Source of the DNA: Gemmatimonadota bacterium
GTDB taxonomy: Bacteria; Gemmatimonadota; Gemmatimonadetes; Longimicrobiales; Gaopeijiaceae
Direction: 5' to 3'
NCBI GenBank assembly: GCA_022823365.1
Contig: JAJDXG010000020.1
Span: 1 to 64,000 of the forward strand
DNA length: 64,000 nucleotides
Shown: piece after piece, positions 27,159-35,452 of the stretch
How positions within the stretch are numbered: the stretch's first letter is position 1
Layout of the letters: the number at the start of each line of letters is the position of its first letter
The notes under the pieces: generated by a model
Told to the model about the DNA's origin: nothing
What the model saw: the letters and a program-made list of their open reading frames with translations, nothing else
The model's database searches: none
Program-made: the position numbers and the translations under genes

Positions 27159-27761
27159 CTAACCGGAAACGTTCTGAACGCCGATCACGCCGCACCCGAC
27201 CCGGGCGCCCGCGCCACCGGTCGGCTGGGTCGTGAAGTCATCCGCGCCCGCGTGGACGATGACGGCGCGCCCCAGGATGCTGTGATCCCCCTGCAGCTTG
27301 ATGACGGCGTCCAGCCGGTTCATCGTGGCGTGGCCGCGTGCGTCCGCCGTGATGTTCCCCAGGTCGCCGACGTGCCGCACCGCCGCGTCCGGGCCCCCGT
27401 GGTCGCTGCCCGTGGGGTTGAAGTGGCCGCCCGCCGTCTTGCCGTCGCCACCGGAACAGTCTCCGAACTCGTGGATGTGAAACCCGTGGTCGCCCGGGGA
27501 CAGGCCGATCACATCGGCCACGACGCGAACCCGGCCGCTCTCCTCCGTGAACGTGACCGTGCCGGAGACGGAGTTGCCCGTGGTGGGGTGAATCACCGCC
27601 ACCGCCTGGTCGGTTTTGGGCCCAAGCAGCGTCTCGTTGCAGCTCGTCCAGGTCAGGACAACGGCCGCGAGCGCCGCGAAGCGCCCGGCGATCCGAAGGA
27701 GACGCGCGCGCCGACGGTGGCTCTGCGGGTCGATGTCACGACAGCGAGTCATAGCCGACAT
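27159..27761 (-). CDS. sodC: Cu/Zn superoxide dismutase, exported
   Basis: A 200-residue protein disproportionating superoxide in the periplasm. An N-terminal hydrophobic export signal (about 18-40) ends at a Cys in TSCNETLL, suggesting a lipoprotein. The copper and zinc ligands lie in HGFHIHEFGDCS, GGHFNP, HGGPDAAVRHVGDLGN and VIVHAGADDF. The C-terminal GGAGARVGCGVIG contains the disulfide cysteine. The ATG at 27761 has a strong GGGGGAGGGAG upstream. A second Met three codons later is an alternative start. Confidence 0.92.
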   Translation of the reverse strand: MSAMTRCRDIDPQSHRRRARLLRIAGRFAALAAVVLTWTSCNETLLGPKTDQAVAVIHPTTGNSVSGTVTFTEESGRVRVVADVIGLSPGDHGFHIHEFGDCSGGDGKTAGGHFNPTGSDHGGPDAAVRHVGDLGNITADARGHATMNRLDAVIKLQGDHSILGRAVIVHAGADDFTTQPTGGAGARVGCGVIGVQNVSG

Positions 27762-27865
27762 GTCTCCCTCCCCCGTTCATGTTTTGTCGGACAACCAGAC
27801 CGGTCTTGTCGCATCTTAGGATGCCTCCCCACGCGCTTCAAGTTGGGGTGGGAGACCCCATACGA

Positions 27866-27911
27866 TTGCAGCACACACCCTGTTATGTGTATGATACGTG
27901 TGACTACACAT
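27866..27911 (+). promoter_or_regulatory. Promoter with overlapping operator for the RHH/PIN module
   Basis: TTGCAG at 27866-27871 and TATGAT at 27890-27895 are 18 bases apart, a good sigma70-type promoter. ATGTGTA (27885-27891) and TACACAT (27905-27911) form a perfect inverted repeat overlapping the -10 box and lying just before the antitoxin start. That is where ribbon-helix-helix antitoxins usually bind for autorepression. Confidence 0.6.
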
Positions 27912-27939
27912 GATGATCGCCCATTTCCGAGGCAGTTCG

Positions 27940-28215
27940 ATGCCGCGAATCCACTTGGTCGTTTCGGAGCCGGACCGCACCCGCTACGCCGCCGCCGCCC
28001 AACGCGAAGGACTCTCGCTGAGCGCGTGGCTTCGCGCCGCAGCCGCCGAGCGTCTGGACGATCGTGCGGGCACTGAACCGTTTCGCACGGAGGATGACGT
28101 GTGGCGGTTCTTCGCGGACCGCGACGCGGAGATGGACGACGGCCCCGAGCCCGACTGGGAGCAGCACCTCGATGTCATACGCGGGTCCCGGAGTCGGGGC
28201 GCCGCCGGGACCTGA
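27940..28215 (+). CDS. Ribbon-helix-helix antitoxin
   Basis: A 91-residue protein. The N-terminal PRIHLVVSEPDRTRYAAAAQ strand and helices (LSLSAWLRAAAAERLD) fit a MetJ/Arc-type DNA-binding fold. The C-terminal part (FFADRDAEMDDGPEPDWEQH) is acidic and likely binds the PIN toxin. The ATG at 27940 was chosen because homology begins there; an ATG at 27910 is in frame. The PIN gene follows after 11 bases. Confidence 0.72.
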   Translation: MPRIHLVVSEPDRTRYAAAAQREGLSLSAWLRAAAAERLDDRAGTEPFRTEDDVWRFFADRDAEMDDGPEPDWEQHLDVIRGSRSRGAAGT

Positions 28216-28226
28216 CGCTCCGGGCC

Positions 28227-28616
28227 ATGATCTTCGTCGACACCAATGTCCTCATGTACGCGGTGGGAAGGGATCACCCGCTCCGCCCGCGGGCCCGGCG
28301 CTTCTTCGCCGCCGCGACGACGGACCAGCAACCGCTCGCTACATCGTCGGAAGTCCTTCAGGAGTTGGCCCACGCGTACCTGCCCGTCGAGCGCACCCAG
28401 GCCCTGGCCGCGGCGGTGGCACTCATCGACCGCACACGGATCGAGGTGTGGCCCCTGGGGCGCGATGACGTGATCCTGGGCATCGAGCTCGCAGGCAGAT
28501 ACCCGGGGCTCGGTGCCCGCGACCTGTGTCACCTCGCCAGCTGTCAGCGTCGCGGCGTCACCCGCATAAAGACATTCGACCGCGGCCTGAGGGCTGCTGC
28601 GGAATCCCTGCGTTAG
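28227..28616 (+). CDS. VapC-like PIN-domain toxin
   Basis: A 129-residue PIN ribonuclease. The acidic metal ligands are visible: Asp in MIFVDTNVLMYAVG, Glu in SSEVLQELAHAY, and the Asp pair of GARDLCHLASCQ plus KTFDRGL near the end. VapC-type toxins usually cleave tRNA or rRNA. The ATG at 28227 lies 11 bases after the RHH antitoxin stop. Confidence 0.82.
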   Translation: MIFVDTNVLMYAVGRDHPLRPRARRFFAAATTDQQPLATSSEVLQELAHAYLPVERTQALAAAVALIDRTRIEVWPLGRDDVILGIELAGRYPGLGARDLCHLASCQRRGVTRIKTFDRGLRAAAESLR

Positions 28617-28660
28617 GGCCGGGCGGTGCCTCCCTCGTTGAGCGGGAGTTCAAACCGCCG

Positions 28661-29974
28661 CTATGGCGAATCGTCGGGTCTGAAGGCGAGGCCTCGGAAG
28701 TAGTCGTCAATGCGTCTGTACTCCGACTCGTCCGAATCCATGAATCCCCTCAGTCGCTGGAGCACTTCGTCCTGGCTCTCGGATGGTGGTGTATCAAGGA
28801 ACTCGTCGTTGGAGAGGAGCTCCTGGCCGTAGACCTGATACCAGCCGAAGCCATGGCTCTCGACGGCGTAATCGCTTAGCTCCTGTCTGTTGATCGGCGT
28901 GGCCTGGATGAACTCCCTGAGCCGGCCCAGCGGGGAACGCTCCTCTCGACCTGCTTTGGGTTCCTGGTAGAGATAGAAACTCACGTGGACTCCGTGATAT
29001 GTGAATGTCATCCCCCAATGGAGGAAGTCATCCTTGCCGGCCAGGCTCCGCGAGGTCTCAGTCAGATGCGCATCGGTCCAAGTCAACCAGTAATGTGTCC
29101 GCCTGGGATTGTGAGAGAACGAAGTCGTACAGCCTCGGCCCTTCAAGTAATCTGCCACCGCCCTTCGTAGCTGCAACGGATTCTGTCTGGATTCCTTCAC
29201 CAGCGTTACAAGCGCGTCGCCGTAGTCTGCCAAATCCTCCGGCATCATATCACGGACGGCGTCATCACCCTCCTTCCCCAAGGTCTCGCGCAGCTCCGTT
29301 AGAATGGACCGATGGTCGTCGAGAAGCGTCTTGAAGCCCTCGCTTACCGTGAGGCCAAACCACCTGTCGACCAAGACGAGATACTGTCGGACGAAGGCCC
29401 GCACGTCACCTGAGCGAAACTCCCCGGTCTCATGGAAGGAACCGATAGCTTCGTGAAGGGACCTCCAACTGACATGCGCAATGCCCGGGATGTCCACGCT
29501 TCCGTCCGGCGAGGTGGTCAACAGGACGCCCCTTACGGTGTGGTCATCGTACTTGCCGCGTAGCTTCTCTTGATACGCCCTGATCTGATCAAAGTGTTCG
29601 GGAGACGCCGGTCCCGGCTTGTTCTCGATCGCGATCACACACTTCTCCCTCTTGAAGAAGATCGTGACATCGACGTAGTCCAACTCTCTCTCGACAACGA
29701 CATTCGCCGCCTCGAAATCGGATGCTTGAAGAGGCTCTCCACCTGCAACTGCGAGCCGCTCCTTGACGTGGTCCACGAACCATTCCAGGAATCGTGCGCC
29801 GATACCGTGGCTGTCGGCAGGCCGGAGGAGCCAGGCCAGCACGTTGCTGTGGCGTATCTCGTAATCCGCGTACCGGAGCACATCGAAGGTGTTGAATGCC
29901 TTTGGCTTCAGGAACTCCCTATGGTAATCCCGGAACAGGCGATCGCCGATCAGTTTCCGCAGACCGTTTTCCAA
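28661..29974 (-). CDS. PD-(D/E)XK nuclease superfamily protein (PF14281-like)
   Basis: A 437-residue protein. The conserved start of this family is EIRHSNVLAWLLRPADSHG and FLEWFVDHV. The nuclease core follows: VVERELDYVDVTIFF with the metal Asp, then KCVIAIENKPGPAS with the E-x-K pair. The rest is a helical domain with a beta-rich segment (HWGMTFTYHGVHVSFYLY). Family members are often found in defence regions; the biological target is unknown. The TTG start at 29974 has GGAGGAGGG upstream at good spacing. It sits alone between two toxin-antitoxin modules on lower-GC DNA, consistent with transfer. Confidence 0.75.
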   Translation of the reverse strand: MENGLRKLIGDRLFRDYHREFLKPKAFNTFDVLRYADYEIRHSNVLAWLLRPADSHGIGARFLEWFVDHVKERLAVAGGEPLQASDFEAANVVVERELDYVDVTIFFKREKCVIAIENKPGPASPEHFDQIRAYQEKLRGKYDDHTVRGVLLTTSPDGSVDIPGIAHVSWRSLHEAIGSFHETGEFRSGDVRAFVRQYLVLVDRWFGLTVSEGFKTLLDDHRSILTELRETLGKEGDDAVRDMMPEDLADYGDALVTLVKESRQNPLQLRRAVADYLKGRGCTTSFSHNPRRTHYWLTWTDAHLTETSRSLAGKDDFLHWGMTFTYHGVHVSFYLYQEPKAGREERSPLGRLREFIQATPINRQELSDYAVESHGFGWYQVYGQELLSNDEFLDTPPSESQDEVLQRLRGFMDSDESEYRRIDDYFRGLAFRPDDSP

Positions 29975-30030
29975 AACGTCTACCCTCCTCCGATCTGACG
30001 GTGCATGGGTCCCAGCAAGCTGACGGGGGC

Positions 30031-30312
30031 TCAGAAACCGAGTTCGGCATGGGAACCGAGACGCACCAGGCGCAGGACATCAGCCCCGGACTTCTGGTAG
30101 ATCAGCAACAGGTCCGGCTTCACGTGGCAATCACGGAAATCTCTCCAGTCGCCGCTCAACGCGTGGTCGTGGTGCCGAGGCTCCAGCGGCTGATCGTTGG
30201 CCAGTGCCGCCACAACGGGAGCGAGGATGGCGTCGAGGTATGTCCGGTGCCGACCCCGGGACTCCCGCTTGTAGTCGCGCTTGAACCTGTTGGTCCGCTC
30301 AATCGTCCGCAT
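30031..30312 (-). CDS. yafQ: YafQ-like RelE-superfamily toxin
   Basis: A 93-residue ribosome-dependent mRNA interferase. FKRDYKRESRGR at the N terminus, LEPRHHDHALSGDWRDFRDC in the middle and VKPDLLLIYQK are the classical YafQ blocks including the catalytic His and Asp residues. ATG at 30312 overlaps the dinJ-like antitoxin by 14 bases. Confidence 0.9.
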   Translation of the reverse strand: MRTIERTNRFKRDYKRESRGRHRTYLDAILAPVVAALANDQPLEPRHHDHALSGDWRDFRDCHVKPDLLLIYQKSGADVLRLVRLGSHAELGF

Positions 30313-30559
30313 GCAGATCGTCGAAGAGATCCTCGACGGTGTCGAACTGCGGGAGGTTGCCCCGGCGGGCCTCCTTCATCGCTTCGATCGTGGCGGCGTT
30401 GGGAACCAGGGGCGCGAATGGCAGCGCCTTCTCGTGAGCAACCTTGGTCAGCAGCAGCCGCACCGCGCCGGACACGGTGAGGCCCATGGCCGCCAGCACT
30501 GCGGCAGCCTCCTCCTTCACGGCTTTGTCGATGCGGGCTTGGACAAGGTGGTTTGGCAT
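30299..30559 (-). CDS. dinJ: DinJ/RelB-family antitoxin
   Basis: An 86-residue antitoxin: VQARIDKAVKEEAAAVLAAM and LTVSGAVRLLLTKVA form the ribbon-helix-helix domain, and a C-terminal tail (FDTVEDLFDDLHADD) wraps the toxin. The ATG at 30559 has AAGGGAG at 8 bases; an earlier ATG at 30583 adds eight residues. It lies directly upstream of yafQ. Confidence 0.88.
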   Translation of the reverse strand: MPNHLVQARIDKAVKEEAAAVLAAMGLTVSGAVRLLLTKVAHEKALPFAPLVPNAATIEAMKEARRGNLPQFDTVEDLFDDLHADD

Positions 30560-30587
30560 GTCGAGCACTCCCTTGGGTTGCATTACA

Positions 30588-30615
30588 CTATCATGCAGGC
30601 GGGATGTCCGGTCAA
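30588..30615 (-). promoter_or_regulatory. Promoter of the dinJ-yafQ module
   Basis: On the minus strand TTGACC (30615-30610) and TGATAG (30593-30588) are 16 bases apart, about 30 bases before the antitoxin ATG. Autoregulation by DinJ would act here, but I see no clear palindrome. Confidence 0.5.
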
Positions 30616-30668
30616 GGGTGCTTCATCGCCGTCACCATCGTTCCTTGCGGGACTGTTAGCATTGAGCG

Positions 30669-31439
30669 TCAACTCAGCCGCACCGCGACCACCGTGCTCC
30701 AGAACAGGAAGAACGAGTAGGCATTCAGCCAGGCGACCAGGCCCGAGGCGATCAGCGCGGTTCGCGTCCAGAGCCCGGCGCCCCGGAGCCCGAAGACGGT
30801 TCGCAGCGACCGGCTCAGGTACCATGTGGTCAGCCCGATCAGGGCGGCCACAACCGCCAACGTGGCTACCCGGGACACCATCGGGTCCTCGAGGAGCGAG
30901 TCCAGAGGGATCCCCATCACGCGCATGAAGATGTTGCCGAAGAGGATCGCGGCGAGGACCCACGCAACGAAATCCGTTGCGTAGGCAAGGTGTTCTCCGA
31001 ATAGCCGACCTGGAAGTAACACCTTGGTAAGAATGGCGATAGCCGGGATCATCAGGAAGAAGAAGGTGGGTGCGTGTTGCGCGATCGTGAAGTCGAAGCG
31101 CAGCTCATACATCTCCGCGCTCATCCCCAGGTCGAGCAGCTCCCGCTCCACGACCGCGCGAAAGAACGCAGAGGAGGCGACACGCACATCCAGATACCCA
31201 TCGAGACCGAAAGCGACGGCGCCGACGTACGGACCCACCAGGAAGATGACCAGGTTCGCCACCAGAAACAGCTTGAGCGCCGACAGGTAGGCGTCACGCT
31301 CTCCCTCCAGCGTGGCCCGGGTCAGAAAGCCCGGTTGCGCGAACAGCTTGCCGAAGGTGCGCGGGAGGCGGCCTTCGATGCCGACCACCTCCCGCACCCA
31401 TTCGGAGAGGATTCCGCGGAGGGAGAGATCGCGGTTCAT
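30669..31439 (-). CDS. DUF3667-like multi-pass membrane protein
   Basis: A 256-residue inner-membrane protein with an N-terminal cytoplasmic helix (REVVGIEGRLPRTFGKLFAQPGF) and five or six membrane helices. GYLDVRVASSAFFRAVVERE lies in a loop. The N-terminal GKLFAQPG motif before the first membrane helix is typical of DUF3667 proteins, whose function is unknown. ATG at 31439 has GAGGAGG upstream and lies 10 bases after the tandem-95 protein's stop, so the two are likely co-transcribed. Confidence 0.62.
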   Translation of the reverse strand: MNRDLSLRGILSEWVREVVGIEGRLPRTFGKLFAQPGFLTRATLEGERDAYLSALKLFLVANLVIFLVGPYVGAVAFGLDGYLDVRVASSAFFRAVVERELLDLGMSAEMYELRFDFTIAQHAPTFFFLMIPAIAILTKVLLPGRLFGEHLAYATDFVAWVLAAILFGNIFMRVMGIPLDSLLEDPMVSRVATLAVVAALIGLTTWYLSRSLRTVFGLRGAGLWTRTALIASGLVAWLNAYSFFLFWSTVVAVRLS

Positions 31440-31449
31440 GGAGTCCTCC

Positions 31450-34400
31450 TCACCGGGGGTTCGTGGGTGCGAGACCGATGTTTCCCATCAGTTGCAGACG
31501 TTGGCCGCCCCCTGCGCGATCGTACGCGGTGGCTACTTCGAGCAGCCGGCCGCCCAGCCGGGCCCGGTACGCGCCGCGCACGTCCATCGTCCAGCCCGCG
31601 GGGAGGGCGTCCGGTCCCGGCGCGACGCCTGGAGCGCGGTCTTGCCAGAGCGCGAAGCCACCTCTGGTCTGGCCGCCCCAGCGGGGGGACGCGGACAACG
31701 AGAATCCCTCCTCCTCGCGAGCGCCCACCGTGAGGGTGAGGCCGGCGCCGCTCTCGCCGTAGCGGGTGGCCGAATGGAAGGCGAGCCACCGCCCCTGCAC
31801 GTCAAGGCCGACGAGGCCGATCTGTGTGCGCAGTCCGCCGGAGAGCTCCACGCCGCGTCCGGTCGGGCCGTCGCCGCCGTCATGCCGCACGTGCACGGCA
31901 CCGAAGGGGGCGAGTCCCGCGTCGCCGACCCGCATCTCGCTTCGCAGGTGGAGGCCGAGGCGGGCCTGGTGCACGCGCCCGCGCAGGTCGTCGATCGTCT
32001 CCGTCCCGTCGCCGGTCGACAGGTTGGCCAACCCCGCGTCGGCTCTCAGCCCGAACGCGACCGCGCCGCCCGCCGGTCCCAGCCGCCGCCGGAAGTCGAG
32101 GAGCCCCATGGCGAGGTCCAGCGGACTCGTGCCGACGCGGCCGGTCGCGGCCCGTTCATTCCGGGCTTCCCCCGTGCCGGCGCCGAATGTCGTCCAGACC
32201 GCGGTGGCCCCCCGGGACCAGCGCAGGTACGGATGCACGGACGTCATCGAGGTGCTCAGCCGGCCACTCGCCGCGCCGGCGTTCCAGTCACTCGCGCCGT
32301 GGCTGCGGCCCAGCGCGACGCCGAAGAGCCAGCTCGCTAGCTGTGCGTCGATCCCCAGGTAGCGCACACTCAGGTCTCCGTCGTAGTCCCCGGAGATTCC
32401 GGCCGGCCCGGACCCGGATTCGTCGGCGCCGCCGTCGAAGCGCTGGACGTCCGTCTGACCCCACAGCGACCACGCGATTCCGGGGCGTGCCGAGTCGGCC
32501 GACTGGCTTCCCCAGGCAAACGTGAAGTCCGTGCCGGAGATTCCGGCGGGAGCTCGGATCTGGTTCAGCGGGTTTGACGCGCCCGCGGGGGCGAGATCCG
32601 ACAATGAGAGTCCCGTGCCCGGAGCCGACAACGCCGTTCCCGGCCTCATCCCGGCCGAGCGCGTCCTGTGCGCGAACGGGTTTCCAATGCCCGTGGGGTC
32701 GGGCAGCCAGCCCGTCACGACCTGCTTCGCCGCGTCCCAGAAGGAGTGCCCGTCCGGGAGCCCCACGGATCTGCCTCCAACGCGCAGCCCCGACTGCCCG
32801 CCCGCATCGCGACCCCCTCGGGTGCCGGGCGCGACGCGTCGTTCGAGCGTCATGCGTGCGCTCGCAAGATATGACCGCGCCATGGCAGCGAACGCGTCGT
32901 TCAGCATTGCCCGTACCGCCCGGTCGCTCACGCCGACGGTCACGCGCTGGGTCGCGGCCAGTCCACCCGGGTCCGTTGCCGTGACGGTTACCGTGGCGTC
33001 CCCGTAGGCCACCGGAAGCAGGACGAGCGTCGCTCCCGTCACGGCTGCGGTGACCACGTCCGCGTTGGAGGTTTCGGCACTGAAGGTCAGCGGATCGCCG
33101 TCGAGGTCGGTGAAGAAGGGCGTGAGTTCCACCGTCACCCCATCTTCGCCCTCGTCCATCAGCTGATCGGGGATCGCTCCGACCGCCGCCGGCCCGTCGT
33201 TCACCGGGGTCACGGTGACCTCCACCGTCGCCGTGTCGGTGAGGCCGCCCGCGTCCGCGACGACGTAGGTGAAGCGGTCGGTACCGTGGTAGTTCGGGTC
33301 CGGGACGTAGGAAACCTGCGTTCCGTCTGCCGCCACCTCGGCCGCGCCGTGCCCGGGGGGTGACACGCTCCGGACCTGCAAGCGGTCGCCGTCGAGATCC
33401 ACGTCGTTGTCCAGCACGGGAATCTCGACCGCCTCGTCCTCCGCGGTGGTGGCCTGGTCGTCGGCTGCTTTGGGCGCGTCGTTCACCGGGGTCACCGTGA
33501 CCTCCACCGTCGCGGTGTCGGCGAGGCCCTCCGCGTCGGTGACCACGTAGGTGAAACGGTCGGGGCCATGGTAGTTCGGGTCAGGGACGTAGGAGACGCT
33601 CGTTCCGTCTGCCGCCACCTCGGCCGTGCCATGCCCGGCGGGCGACACGCTCTGGACACGCAGCCGGTCGCCGTCGAGATCCGCGTCGTTGTCGAGCACC
33701 GGAATCTCGACCGCCTCGTCCTCTGCGGTGGTGGCCTGGTCGTCGGCGGCTTCGGGCGCGTCGTTGACGGGCACCACGGTCACCTCGACCGCCGCGGTGT
33801 CGGCGAGCCCGCCCGTATCGGCGACCACGTAGGTGAAGCGGTCGGGGCCGTGGTAGTTCGGGTCCGGCGCATACTGCACGGCCGCCCCGGCGCCGACCAC
33901 CTGCGCCTGCCCGTGTCCGGGCGCGCCGACCGAGACCACGCGAATGCGGTCTCCGCGATCCGGATCGCGGTCGTTGCCCAGGACCTCCACCCTCGTCTTC
34001 CGGTCCTCGGCCACGCTCAGCGCGTCATCCGTGGCCACCGGATGCTCGTTCACGTCGACCACGTGCACCACGACCTCCGCCTGCGCTTCGCCGCCCAGCG
34101 CGTCGGTCGCCGTCACCGTCAGCGCATAGCGGCTCGGACCGGCCTCGAAGTCCTCCCCGGGCCCGATGTAGCTCAGAACCCCCGATGCTGCATCGATGGC
34201 GAAACGGTCGGTGCCGGAGGCCAGCCCCAGCTCGACATCGTCTCCATCGGGATCGGTCACGCCAACGCGGCCGAGCGTCACCGGTGTCCCGCCGCCGTCG
34301 CGGTTCTCGGCAAGCTCGAAACGAGGCGATGGTCCGAACACGGGCGGGCGGTTCACGACTTCGACCGGGACTTCCGCAGCCGCCGTCCCACCCCGACCAT

Positions 34401-35313
34401 CGTCGACCGCAACCCGGATGACGACGACGCCGATGCGGTCCGGCGCCGTCCAAAGCGCATCCGGCCCGTCGGTCGCGCCCGTGAACGTTCCCCGCCCGGC
34501 GCTCCAATCGTATGCGATAGCGTCGCCGTCCGGATCCGAGGCGTCGGCCCTGAGCCGCACCTCGCCGCCGCGCGGAACCGTGCAGGGCTCGCAGGCCGCC
34601 TGCACCGTGGGCGGGTTGTTCGGCCTGGGCGGGGGCGTTGTCAACCTGGTGAAGGTGAGCCTCGCCATGGGCTCGTTGGAGAACTTGCCCGTTCCCGCAA
34701 TGCTCGTAATGACGCCCTGCGGGCTCGTGTCGGGATTGGACAGGGAGAACTCCTCCCCGTCCTCGGTGCCGGCATCGTACGGATAGAGGTTCACCACGCG
34801 AGACCGCCGCCACTGACCCGAGCCGTCGAGCAGGGACACTCCGGACACACCGACGAACCAGTCGGGGCTGGGGCCGATCATGGACAGGAGCGTCACCAGC
34901 GGGTGCGTCCTGGTGACGTCGATATTGAACGTCGCACTGCCGGTGCCGCCTCCCGAGACCCCTTCCTCAATGACGGACAGGGTGTGCGAGCTGCCCGAAA
35001 CCTCGCTGCGGAAGCCCCCGGTGGAGCCCAGTTCGGCCACCCCCTCGACACCGGGACTGGCTCGCCCGCCAGCCTTCCAGAACGTGACGCCGCTCCCGTG
35101 CACGCCGCCGATCAGGGTCGTGAAGTGCCCTCCGGCCACCACTCCTCCGGGCGTGCTCGCCGTCGTCCAGTTGCCCTGGAACGTCACCTCGTAGGTGATC
35201 GCCTGCGGAGCGGCCGGCAGCGCGGAGAGGCCGGTGGCGACGAACAGGGCAAGCAATAGGCCGAAGCGGTAGCGTCGCAAGCGCCCAGATCCGGCCCGTT
35301 TTGTAATGTTCAC
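31450..35313 (-). CDS. Tandem-95 repeat adhesin-like protein with C-terminal beta-barrel
   Basis: A 1287-residue exported protein. It has a signal sequence (about 1-37) and a unique N-terminal domain (to about 210). Next are an Ig-like segment with DASDPDGDAIAYDWSAG, a cadherin-like domain (DVNEHPVA), then three tandem-95 units (about residues 422-705) with APEAADDQATTAEDEAVEIP and YVPDPNYHGPDRFTYVV, and a further PVNDGPAAVG domain. The last 290 or so residues alternate polar and hydrophobic residues with many Gly and aromatic positions, and look like an autotransporter-type outer-membrane barrel (SWSLWGQTDVQRF, LGVALGRSHG-like strands). It is probably a surface adhesin. The GTG start at 35313 is the only in-frame option with a signal peptide. 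Confidence 0.78.
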   Translation of the reverse strand: MNITKRAGSGRLRRYRFGLLLALFVATGLSALPAAPQAITYEVTFQGNWTTASTPGGVVAGGHFTTLIGGVHGSGVTFWKAGGRASPGVEGVAELGSTGGFRSEVSGSSHTLSVIEEGVSGGGTGSATFNIDVTRTHPLVTLLSMIGPSPDWFVGVSGVSLLDGSGQWRRSRVVNLYPYDAGTEDGEEFSLSNPDTSPQGVITSIAGTGKFSNEPMARLTFTRLTTPPPRPNNPPTVQAACEPCTVPRGGEVRLRADASDPDGDAIAYDWSAGRGTFTGATDGPDALWTAPDRIGVVVIRVAVDDGRGGTAAAEVPVEVVNRPPVFGPSPRFELAENRDGGGTPVTLGRVGVTDPDGDDVELGLASGTDRFAIDAASGVLSYIGPGEDFEAGPSRYALTVTATDALGGEAQAEVVVHVVDVNEHPVATDDALSVAEDRKTRVEVLGNDRDPDRGDRIRVVSVGAPGHGQAQVVGAGAAVQYAPDPNYHGPDRFTYVVADTGGLADTAAVEVTVVPVNDAPEAADDQATTAEDEAVEIPVLDNDADLDGDRLRVQSVSPAGHGTAEVAADGTSVSYVPDPNYHGPDRFTYVVTDAEGLADTATVEVTVTPVNDAPKAADDQATTAEDEAVEIPVLDNDVDLDGDRLQVRSVSPPGHGAAEVAADGTQVSYVPDPNYHGTDRFTYVVADAGGLTDTATVEVTVTPVNDGPAAVGAIPDQLMDEGEDGVTVELTPFFTDLDGDPLTFSAETSNADVVTAAVTGATLVLLPVAYGDATVTVTATDPGGLAATQRVTVGVSDRAVRAMLNDAFAAMARSYLASARMTLERRVAPGTRGGRDAGGQSGLRVGGRSVGLPDGHSFWDAAKQVVTGWLPDPTGIGNPFAHRTRSAGMRPGTALSAPGTGLSLSDLAPAGASNPLNQIRAPAGISGTDFTFAWGSQSADSARPGIAWSLWGQTDVQRFDGGADESGSGPAGISGDYDGDLSVRYLGIDAQLASWLFGVALGRSHGASDWNAGAASGRLSTSMTSVHPYLRWSRGATAVWTTFGAGTGEARNERAATGRVGTSPLDLAMGLLDFRRRLGPAGGAVAFGLRADAGLANLSTGDGTETIDDLRGRVHQARLGLHLRSEMRVGDAGLAPFGAVHVRHDGGDGPTGRGVELSGGLRTQIGLVGLDVQGRWLAFHSATRYGESGAGLTLTVGAREEEGFSLSASPRWGGQTRGGFALWQDRAPGVAPGPDALPAGWTMDVRGAYRARLGGRLLEVATAYDRAGGGQRLQLMGNIGLAPTNPR
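33199..34047. repeat. Three tandem coding repeats of 282-285 bases (tandem-95 domains)
   Basis: Units start at 33199, 33481 and 33763. The string GTTCACCGGGGTCAC marks the first two and a variant GTTGACGGGCACCAC the third. The first two are nearly identical over most of their length. The third is more diverged. They can mis-assemble or recombine, so copy number should be treated as provisional. Confidence 0.8.
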
Positions 35314-35452
35314 ATCACATTCTGTAATGCGCGCATAACATCACGGCCCCTTGGGCACCTCGACGCCCGGAGTACACGGATCCCGCGTCGACCCCGCGAG
35401 ATCCGCGACTCCAGCTCACCTCCGGGCCCCTACCGCGGCTCACCTCGGCCCC

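Noticed and set aside
33199..34047. Tandem repeats considered as a CRISPR array
   Set aside because: Repeat units are 282-285 bases, coding and in frame, matching tandem-95 domains; no short repeats with unique spacers.
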